The position numbers were made by a program, and so were the translations under genes. Under the pieces are notes generated by a model. The model was not told where the DNA came from, made no database searches, and was given only the letters and a program-made list of their open reading frames with translations. Shown here piece by piece: positions 6,058 to 12,378 of a DNA stretch of 14,658 bases (its first letter is position 1; every line of letters starts with the position of its first letter). This DNA comes from JAJTFW01 sp046160245 (GTDB lineage Bacteria > Bacteroidota > Bacteroidia > AKYH767-A > OLB10). Location: the NCBI GenBank assembly GCA_046160245.1, contig JBJXGU010000069.1, positions 1-14,658 of the forward strand. Reading direction: 5' to 3'.

Positions 6058-7731
6058 TTACCCTATTGCTACATTCACTTTTTCTATAATTTCTTTCTCA
6101 ACTTGCACAGCCTCCGCCTCAATTTTCATAGCTCTAGCAAGTATCTTTTCCAAGTACGCTTTATCACTGAAACCTGAAGCATTGATACGTACATTCATGT
6201 GTGCACCCAACACCGCAGTTCTTGCGCAGAGTGCTCCTACTCCTGCATCTGTGATGGAATTCGGATTTCCCTTTTCAACCATCGCTTTCATGACTTGCAT
6301 ACTTTGAAGTGTTACCTCCATCACTTGAAATGGAATTTCAATGGCAAACTTGGTAGCCGCTTGTACCGCTTCTTTACGAATTGCTTTCTCCTCATCGGTA
6401 CCTTTTGGTAACTTAAAAGCTTCTAAAATCATATTGAATGCACGTGTATCTTCATCCACCAAATGCATGAGTTGTTTCTTAAATTGTTGACCTTTCTCCG
6501 CCCAATCGCTGAATTCTTCCCAGGAGTCTTCCCATCCTTTTTTGGATGCACTTAAATTCGCAACCATGGTTCCTAATGACACACCTAGCGTTGCTACGTA
6601 GGCTGAAATTGATCCACCACCAGGTGCTGGAGATTCACTCGCTGTTTCATTTGCAAACGCTACTAAATTCATATCAATTAGTCGCTTTTGTTCGGCTTCT
6701 AATTGATATTCAATAATGCGTTCTTGCGGATTAAAAGGTCCGAGTTCATCCAAGCCCATTGATTTAACAGCGATGTGAATGAGCTCTTCATCACTTACAC
6801 CAGCACTTAACTTTTGCTTTTTGAGAAAATATTTTCCAGCTTCCAGCATCGAGGAAAGTGGAACGAGTCCAACTAATTCTGATCCAGTTACTCTTTGTCC
6901 TCGACGATAAGCACTCTCGAAACACTCTTCAAAAACAAGATGCAAAGGCGTTTCTCTGAATTGAGTAATGTTGATGGATACTTGCGCAATTCCATATTCA
7001 TCAATATACCATCCAATCGCTTTGACCCCTTTCAACGTTCCAGGAATTCGCACTTCATTCCCTGCAGCATCCAACACTTTTTTTCCATTTGCATCTACCT
7101 TCACTCTACCCGCTTCACGAATATCAAAAGCAACGCTGTTCGCACGCTTTACTGATTTTGTATTGAGGTTTACATTATAAGCAATGAGAAATTCACGGGC
7201 TCCTATGACAGTTGCGCCAGTCTTCGCAGAAAATACTGATGGACCATAATCAGGTTTCCATTGCGGCTCATTCATCTTTTTGAAAAAACCTTCGTATTCT
7301 CCTGCACGAATGATGGATAGGTTACTTCTTTCTTTGTTGGCTTGTGCTTCTTCATAGAGGTAAATCGGAATGTTTAATTCTTTACCTACTCTTTCTGCTA
7401 ATTTTTTACTCCATGCAGATGTCTCTTCCATGGTAATATTTGCAATGGGTATAAATGGACAAACATCAGTAGCTCCCATTCGAGGATGTTCGCCCTTATG
7501 CTTGCTCATGTCGATGAGTTGTGCTGCCATCTCAATGCCTCTAAAAGCGGCTTCTACAACGGCATCGGGCTCTCCCACGAGTGTCATCACCGTACGATTG
7601 GTAGCTTTGCCTGGATCAACATTTAAAAGTTTAACACGATCAACAGAACGAATTGCATCTGCAATTTGCTGTACAATTTTTTCGTCTCTCCCTTCACTAA
7701 AGTTGGGTACGCACTCAATTAGTTGTTTCAT
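6058..7731 (-). CDS. ftcD: Bifunctional glutamate formimidoyltransferase / formimidoyl-THF cyclodeaminase
   Basis: This 557-residue protein is close to the 541-residue mammalian FTCD. Residues 1-180 are the formimidoyltransferase N-subdomain: it opens MKQLIECVPNFSEGRD and has EHPRMGATD with H82, the position of the catalytic histidine in the pig enzyme. Residues about 181-335 are the transferase C-subdomain, with a short extra segment around 209-235. After a linker, residues about 351-557 form the all-helical cyclodeaminase, with ESPAPGGGSISAYVATLG near 366-383. The enzyme moves the formimino group from N-formimidoylglutamate to THF, then releases ammonia to give 5,10-methenyl-THF, in the cytoplasm. 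It is the last gene of the histidine-degradation cluster but is separated from hutG by a 266 bp gap holding a broken copy of its own start. A box such as TATCTTAT about 12 bp before the ATG might give it a separate promoter, but this is weak. Confidence 0.95.
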   Translation of the reverse strand: MKQLIECVPNFSEGRDEKIVQQIADAIRSVDRVKLLNVDPGKATNRTVMTLVGEPDAVVEAAFRGIEMAAQLIDMSKHKGEHPRMGATDVCPFIPIANITMEETSAWSKKLAERVGKELNIPIYLYEEAQANKERSNLSIIRAGEYEGFFKKMNEPQWKPDYGPSVFSAKTGATVIGAREFLIAYNVNLNTKSVKRANSVAFDIREAGRVKVDANGKKVLDAAGNEVRIPGTLKGVKAIGWYIDEYGIAQVSINITQFRETPLHLVFEECFESAYRRGQRVTGSELVGLVPLSSMLEAGKYFLKKQKLSAGVSDEELIHIAVKSMGLDELGPFNPQERIIEYQLEAEQKRLIDMNLVAFANETASESPAPGGGSISAYVATLGVSLGTMVANLSASKKGWEDSWEEFSDWAEKGQQFKKQLMHLVDEDTRAFNMILEAFKLPKGTDEEKAIRKEAVQAATKFAIEIPFQVMEVTLQSMQVMKAMVEKGNPNSITDAGVGALCARTAVLGAHMNVRINASGFSDKAYLEKILARAMKIEAEAVQVEKEIIEKVNVAIG

Positions 7732-7780
7732 AGAATTTTCATTATAAGATAAGGTCTACGGTCGATAAAACATGAAAGGG

Positions 7781-7810
7781 GCCGCAGATTATCATGATTT
7801 ATTATGATTA
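7781..7810. repeat. CGCAGATT-type intergenic element
   Basis: GCCGCAGATT followed by ATCATGAT and ATTATGATTA lies in the gap between ftcD and the ftcD stub. It resembles the element at about 5766-5820, which also has CGCAGATT and TTATGATT. Such elements are frequent in spacers of Bacteroidota genomes. It is too short here to prove a family relationship. Confidence 0.35.
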
Positions 7811-7865
7811 ATTTTTTAGTTACTTAAGTTTGTAATGACGATAGATTAATTTGTGTTGCTTGAAA

Positions 7866-7973
7866 CTATATGGAAAGACAAAATTCAAAAATGGTGCGTG
7901 CACTCAGTAGCCTTGGCGAAGGAGTGTCTCGTCCTTCGCTGAAGTTAGGAACACATTCAATGAGTTGTTTCAT
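7866..7973 (-). pseudogene. Broken 5' stub of a second ftcD
   Basis: Read on the minus strand from ATG at 7973, this frame encodes MKQLIECVPNFSEGRD, identical to residues 1-16 of the intact ftcD. It then diverges (TPSPRLLSART...) and stops at a TAG (7866-7868) after 35 residues. Over the 16 shared codons, 9 differ and all 9 changes are synonymous (for example CTA/CTC, GTA/GTT, AGA/CGA), 39 of 48 bases being the same. The sequences just before the two starts also look related (ATCTT...AAT...AATTC). The stub begins 24 bp after the hutG stop, the spacing expected for the next operon gene. I read it as the remnant of a displaced or deleted ftcD whose protein was under selection while it diverged. 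A translated 35-residue peptide is possible but nothing suggests a role. Confidence 0.75.
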
Positions 7974-7997
7974 GATGGGTGAATTCTATTGTAAAGA

Positions 7998-9053
7998 TTA
8001 TAATGTTTGTATTTGATTTCTTGCTTTGATGTAATCACTTACCAGGTAAGCAATGAGTTTTCCGGTTTTTAAATCGGTTTTTATATGAGACAAGATGGGC
8101 GCGGCTTCGGCGAGATGGAAATATTTTACATCGGAATGTGTTGCTACCCAATGAACGTATTGTCGAGCTTGAATGGTACTAATTCCACTTGATGTTTTTG
8201 CACTGGAAGGAATGTTTTGAATGATATCGAAATCCAATTCGAGTCCGACGGGAATTCCTTTATTGAACTGCACTGCTTTCATCACCGCTTCCTGAAAAGT
8301 TATTTCTTCTCTCACAAAAATCTCTTCAAACCAAGTTGCTTGCATTTTTTTGTTGTAGATGAAATCATCCATCACTTGAGAAATATTGAAGATCTCATGC
8401 AATCCTATTACTGAATATCGCTGCAAATATTCATCATGCACCGCATAGCTAAATGCATTTCCACTGTGTCTACCTTCTAACCTTCTGAAGTCGCTATGCG
8501 CATCGCAATTGATACATCCTATCTCTTGTTGGCCTTTATCTTTCATTGCTCTAGACAATCCTTTCAACAATCCGTAAGCATTATTATGGCCGCCACCAAT
8601 GACGATGGTTTCTTTTCCTGAATCAAAAATGGATTTTAAAATTGGATGCACTACTTCGTCAATTTCAGAAACAAGTTCTCGAGCTCTTTGCAGCATCTCA
8701 CTATTGTGAACATCCAAATTTTTCATTTCGTTCATCGCCTCAGAAAAGTCAACATGCCCTAACACGATAAGTTCATCTCCTGTAAATCGAGCATTACTTT
8801 GAATGTTCAACAATGTACTTAGTGCGGGTTGCCACGCAGAATAAGCTCCTCCTCTTCCAAAATTAGCACGAATACCGATGTCTTCAGGAAGTCCGAGTAG
8901 TACATAACGCTCAGGCATATCCGCAAGTGCTTGTTGCCAATTCTGTTTTCGATCCCAAGGAATGGTTTTTACATTTTCGCCCAATCGGGTTTCTCCAACA
9001 CGAGGTCGAGTAATTTCATTGATTTTTAAATGGTCGTAAACGACTAATTCCAT
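7998..9053 (-). CDS. hutG: Arginase-family formimidoylglutamase-like protein
   Basis: This 351-residue protein has the ureohydrolase metal motifs in order: GGGHNNAYG with H156, CINCDAHSDFR with D184-x-H186-x-D188, and LELDFDII with D274 and D276. These bind the two manganese ions in arginase, agmatinase and formimidoylglutamase. The N-terminal part has VLLGLPEDIGIRANFGRGGA (about 51-70), which suits the family fold. The substrate is inferred from the neighbours: sitting 12 bp after hutI and before ftcD, it most likely hydrolyses N-formimidoylglutamate to glutamate and formamide (EC 3.5.3.8). The third motif is followed by QNIPSSAK rather than the usual DP, so it is a divergent branch common in Bacteroidota, and another amidino substrate cannot be excluded. 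Cytoplasmic; no signal peptide. Confidence 0.8.
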   Translation of the reverse strand: MELVVYDHLKINEITRPRVGETRLGENVKTIPWDRKQNWQQALADMPERYVLLGLPEDIGIRANFGRGGAYSAWQPALSTLLNIQSNARFTGDELIVLGHVDFSEAMNEMKNLDVHNSEMLQRARELVSEIDEVVHPILKSIFDSGKETIVIGGGHNNAYGLLKGLSRAMKDKGQQEIGCINCDAHSDFRRLEGRHSGNAFSYAVHDEYLQRYSVIGLHEIFNISQVMDDFIYNKKMQATWFEEIFVREEITFQEAVMKAVQFNKGIPVGLELDFDIIQNIPSSAKTSSGISTIQARQYVHWVATHSDVKYFHLAEAAPILSHIKTDLKTGKLIAYLVSDYIKARNQIQTL

Positions 9054-9065
9054 GGTATAAATCGT

Positions 9066-10298
9066 CTATTGAAATTCACCATTTAACATAACCGATTCAA
9101 TTAAATCACTTCCAAAAGAGTAAGGTAATGAAGCAAGCGAAGGCAATTTCTTTGTGATAAATAAATTAGCTTGCTTCCCTTTTACAAAGCTTCCTGCTTG
9201 ATCCATTACGCCCATCGCATAAGCACTATTGAGTGTCGCAGCATTAATGGCTTCCTCTGGACTCATCCCTAAATATAAACAAGCGAGTGTACAAACAAAT
9301 GACATTTTTCCACTCGGACTTGATCCCGGATTAAAATCAGAAGCTAAAGCTACAGGTAATCCAGCATCAATCATTTTACGAGCTGGTGGATAATGAATTT
9401 TCAAAAAGAAGGCAGTACTGGGCAATAATGTAGGCATCGTATCACTATCGAGTAAACAATTTATTTCTTCGTCGCCCGTACATTCGAGATGATCTACCGA
9501 AAGGGCATTGTGTTTCACTCCAACTTGAATTCCACCTGAAAAATCCAATTCATTCGCATGAATTTTCGGACGTAATCCACGCTTTACACCCGCTTCTAAA
9601 ATTCGATCTGTTTCTTCTACTGTAAAGAATCCACGATCACAGAAAACGTCATTGTAATCAGCCAGACCTTCGTCAGCAATTACAGGAATTAATCTATTCA
9701 CGAGTAAATCGATATACTCTGATCTCTTTTCTTTAAACTCAATCGGCAATGCATGTGCTCCTAAAAAAGTTGATTTTATGATCAATCGAGAAGAAGCTTT
9801 CAATCTTTTTATAACACGAAGCATTTTTAATTCTGCTTCATACGTAAGTCCGTAACCACTTTTTATTTCAATGGCGCCGGTTCCAAAATGAATTACTTCT
9901 TCGAGTCGAGCAAAGGCTGCATCATACAACTCCGACTCATCGGTACTTTGCAATAGTTTGGCTGAGTTTAAAATTCCACCACCATTACGAGCAATTTCTT
10001 CGTATGTTTTTCCATGAATACGATCCACAAATTCCTTTTCCCTTGAACCTGCAAAAACAATATGAGTATGCGAATCACACCAAGATGGCATAACATATTT
10101 ACCAGTGGCATCCACCACATCATTTACAGGAGAATGGAACGGCTCATCCATATGTCCTACCGCACATATTTTATCTCCTTCAATCATGATCCACCCGTTT
10201 TCCATCACGGGAAGCTCTTTCATGTCGTTACCTCTAATAATATGACTTCGTCCATGCTGGACAATTCCTTTTGCATTTATAATTAAAATCCTATTCAT
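9066..10298 (-). CDS. hutI: Imidazolonepropionase
   Basis: This 410-residue amidohydrolase matches the family's usual length. The HxH pair is H77 and H79 in CDSHTHIVFAGSREKEF. H182 (GAHALP), H247 with E250 (KIHANELDFSGG), H270 (SVDHLE) and D321 (LASDFNPGSSPS) complete the metal and catalytic set at positions close to those of Bacillus subtilis HutI. It hydrolyses 4-imidazolone-5-propionate to N-formimidoyl-L-glutamate, the third step of histidine breakdown. The start codon overlaps the stop of the upstream membrane-protein gene by 4 bp (ATGA), a sign of translational coupling. hutG follows 12 bp after its stop. Confidence 0.95.
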   Translation of the reverse strand: MNRILIINAKGIVQHGRSHIIRGNDMKELPVMENGWIMIEGDKICAVGHMDEPFHSPVNDVVDATGKYVMPSWCDSHTHIVFAGSREKEFVDRIHGKTYEEIARNGGGILNSAKLLQSTDESELYDAAFARLEEVIHFGTGAIEIKSGYGLTYEAELKMLRVIKRLKASSRLIIKSTFLGAHALPIEFKEKRSEYIDLLVNRLIPVIADEGLADYNDVFCDRGFFTVEETDRILEAGVKRGLRPKIHANELDFSGGIQVGVKHNALSVDHLECTGDEEINCLLDSDTMPTLLPSTAFFLKIHYPPARKMIDAGLPVALASDFNPGSSPSGKMSFVCTLACLYLGMSPEEAINAATLNSAYAMGVMDQAGSFVKGKQANLFITKKLPSLASLPYSFGSDLIESVMLNGEFQ

Positions 10299-10648
10299 TT
10301 TCCTTTTTTCCAGAATGGTTTTTTACCTACTAATCGAATGTATCCCACATAAACATATACACCTACTGCAAATAGATGTGCGAAAGGCAATGCTTTTTTG
10401 CCTCTTTCAAAATAATGAAAAACAATAAATAATTGAACGGCGGCTTCAATAAAAAACAAAATACTTTCACCGTTTCCAAATACTGCTTGAATGCGATGAT
10501 GAAAAGCAGCAACTAAGATCATCAGAAATCCAGCGACGAAGAAAAACCATGGCGATCCATGTGCATAATCCAATTCACCAATTCCATGCAAAATAACCAC
10601 GAAGCCCGCTAAAAAGTGAGCAAATTTATAGAGTTTTTCGTTCTTCAT
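10295..10648 (-). CDS. Small four-helix membrane protein of unknown function
   Basis: This 117-residue hydrophobic protein has four likely transmembrane segments at about 8-26, 33-50, 62-80 and 88-106, with a lysine-rich tail (GKKPFWKKGK) that would favour the cytoplasmic side. Histidines near the helices (H11, H21, H30, H50, H51, H78, H91) are numerous for such a small protein. I do not recognise the family. It lies 13 bp after the SMUG2-like gene and overlaps hutI by 4 bp, so it is in the same operon. A role in histidine use, for example as a transport accessory, would be a guess from position only. Confidence 0.8.
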   Translation of the reverse strand: MKNEKLYKFAHFLAGFVVILHGIGELDYAHGSPWFFFVAGFLMILVAAFHHRIQAVFGNGESILFFIEAAVQLFIVFHYFERGKKALPFAHLFAVGVYVYVGYIRLVGKKPFWKKGK

Positions 10649-10661
10649 TGAAGAGACAAAA

Positions 10662-11369
10662 CTAGCTTATTTCGAGGAGATTTTTTACTGAATCGAGTGT
10701 TGAAACATACTTACTTATGAACTTTTCTTTTTCTTTACGTTTGTATTGCAGCACAAACCGAGGGTGAGGAAGAGGAATGATTTCATCAAACCATTTCATT
10801 TGATCATTTAAACCCTTGAAATACTTATAGTTTTGTCCCTCACCCAAGCAAATAGCAATTCCTGTGTGGGCGCCCAATAGAATTTGCTGGTTCATTTTAG
10901 CAATAACATAGGGCTGAACTCGCTTTTGAAGGAGTGCTGAATCATAATAATTTAAGTTTTTACCATCCATCATAAAACCAAGCGGACAAACTGAAGAAAG
11001 AAAAAAGTGACGGGTAAATTTTTCAATACCTCCATAATTTTCAAACATTTCATAAATAAATTGAGAACTCAACTCTGACTTCAATACAAAAGGATGATCG
11101 ATTTTAGCATCATTCAAAAGATTTACTGGGTCGGTGAAGCTAATTCCAGTGATGCCTGATCCTAATCTACCAGGATTAATTCCAAAAAGAAAGATGCGTT
11201 TCTCCTTTGTAGAATAATACTTTTTATAGAATTTATTCACAACCCCTTGAACAATTGCATCTTTATACGGATTCAATACTTCAACTCCACGAGGGGTTTT
11301 GAAGTCGGGCTCCAGACTTAAAAGAAAGTCTATCACTCGGTTTCCAAATATTTCATCTTTATTCGACAT
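10662..11369 (-). CDS. SMUG2-like uracil-DNA glycosylase family protein (DUF4918)
   Basis: This 235-residue protein resembles the SMUG2/DUF4918 group of the uracil-DNA glycosylase superfamily, known from Bacteroidota such as Pedobacter. IFLFGINPGRLGSGITG at about 60-76 is the first active-site motif (GxNPG type), followed by SFTDP. The motif PLPHPRFVLQYKRK at about 199-212 carries the HP(S/R) loop that contacts the minor groove. SSVCPLGF near 125-132 suits the family core. It would excise uracil or related damaged bases in base-excision repair. I chose ATG 11369 (MSNKDEIFGNR); a TTG at 11381 would add four residues. It is the first gene of the minus-strand run and is divergent from prmA, with about 60 bp between their starts. 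Its link to histidine catabolism is probably only shared transcription. Confidence 0.8.
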   Translation of the reverse strand: MSNKDEIFGNRVIDFLLSLEPDFKTPRGVEVLNPYKDAIVQGVVNKFYKKYYSTKEKRIFLFGINPGRLGSGITGISFTDPVNLLNDAKIDHPFVLKSELSSQFIYEMFENYGGIEKFTRHFFLSSVCPLGFMMDGKNLNYYDSALLQKRVQPYVIAKMNQQILLGAHTGIAICLGEGQNYKYFKGLNDQMKWFDEIIPLPHPRFVLQYKRKEKEKFISKYVSTLDSVKNLLEIS

Positions 11370-11416
11370 GTTAATAAACAATCATCCGTTTAACCAATCT
11401 TTAGCTGACAAAAATC

Positions 11417-11424
11417 TAATTTTA
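11417..11424 (+). promoter_or_regulatory. Possible -7 box for prmA (TAATTTTA)
   Basis: TAATTTTA fits TAnnTTTG except for its last base and ends 5 bp before the prmA ATG. The 60 bp divergent region must hold promoters for both directions. On the minus strand I see only TAGATTTT as a weak counterpart. Confidence 0.35.
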
Positions 11425-11429
11425 TACCA

Positions 11430-12263
11430 ATGGAATATATTGAATTAGATATCAAAATTAGTCCTTTGGATCCATTTCGAGAATACATGTCGTATCATTT
11501 GGCCGAAATGGGTTTTGATATGTTTACAGAAACGGAACTCGGATTGTTGGCTTATTCTCCATCAGATGTTTACAATGAAGAATTAGTCAACCAAATTATT
11601 AACGATGGAATTGATTTAGGTTGTGAGGCAAGCTACTCTTCTAAAATAATTCCCTGGCAAAATTGGAATGAAGAATGGGAGAAGGCCTATCAACCAGAGG
11701 TAATCGGTGAAAAAATTTATGTTAGGGCAGAATTTCATCCTGAGAATCCCGGATATCCTTTAGAAATAATTATCCAGCCGCGAATGGCATTCGGAACCGG
11801 CCATCATCCTACTACTTCCCAAGTCATGGAAATGATGTTGAAGATGGATTTTAAGGGGAAAAAAATCATCGATATGGGTTGTGGAACAGGAATTCTTGCA
11901 GTATTAGCAATGAAATTGGGTGCAGAAAGTGCGATTGCAATCGACAATGACGCCAATGCAGTGGAAAATTCAGTGGACAATGTCTTAAAGAATTCATGTA
12001 AGAATATTGAAGTCTTCGAGGGTGAAGCTGATGCGCTGAAGGGTTTATCCTGTGATATTTTTATAGCGAATATCAATCGAAATATTATTTTGAATGATCT
12101 GTCGTTGTATAAAGAAACCATGTCGAAAGGAGGAGAATTGCTTACCAGTGGATATTACCTTCAAGACTTAGCCATCATCACCAAAAAAGCAACTGAATTA
12201 GGTTTCGAATTTATCTCGAATACCGTTGACAATGATTGGTGTTGCGCGAGGTTTAGCTTCTAG
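11430..12263 (+). CDS. prmA: Ribosomal protein L11 methyltransferase
   Basis: This 277-residue protein has the PrmA layout. An N-terminal substrate-recognition domain covers about 1-85, ending in WNEEWEKAYQP. The SAM-binding Rossmann methyltransferase domain follows. PRMAFGTGHHPTTSQ at about 118-131 is the hallmark motif, IIDMGCGTGILAVLA at about 146-160 is motif I, and ANINRNI at about 213-219 is the N-I-x-x-N catalytic-loop variant. The enzyme trimethylates amino groups of ribosomal protein L11. It is slightly shorter than E. coli PrmA (293), as is usual in Bacteroidota. The last codons (AGC TTC TAG) run straight into a 14 bp tandem repeat, so the C-terminus RFSF may have been shaped by that repeat. 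Confidence 0.93.
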   Translation: MEYIELDIKISPLDPFREYMSYHLAEMGFDMFTETELGLLAYSPSDVYNEELVNQIINDGIDLGCEASYSSKIIPWQNWNEEWEKAYQPEVIGEKIYVRAEFHPENPGYPLEIIIQPRMAFGTGHHPTTSQVMEMMLKMDFKGKKIIDMGCGTGILAVLAMKLGAESAIAIDNDANAVENSVDNVLKNSCKNIEVFEGEADALKGLSCDIFIANINRNIILNDLSLYKETMSKGGELLTSGYYLQDLAIITKKATELGFEFISNTVDNDWCCARFSF

Positions 12264-12303
12264 CTGCTGGCTTCTAGCTGTTGGCTTAAAGCTGTTGGCT
12301 TCT
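12262..12303. repeat. 14 bp tandem repeat overlapping the prmA stop codon
   Basis: Three full units follow one another: AGCTGCTGGCTTCT (12262-12275), AGCTGTTGGCTTAA (12276-12289) and AGCTGTTGGCTTCT (12290-12303). A worn fourth unit runs to about 12317, and a partial unit (TAGCTTCT) lies inside the end of prmA. The first unit begins within the TAG stop codon. Confidence 0.8.
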
Positions 12304-12378
12304 AGATGCTAGCTATTGCAAACAAAATTTACAATTTATTCTACAGAACAACGGGATACAAAAAATAAACTACAGAAA

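Noticed and set aside
7370..7747. 125-codon plus-strand open frame opposite the start of ftcD
   Set aside because: It is antisense to a clearly conserved catalytic domain and its translation has no recognisable motif.
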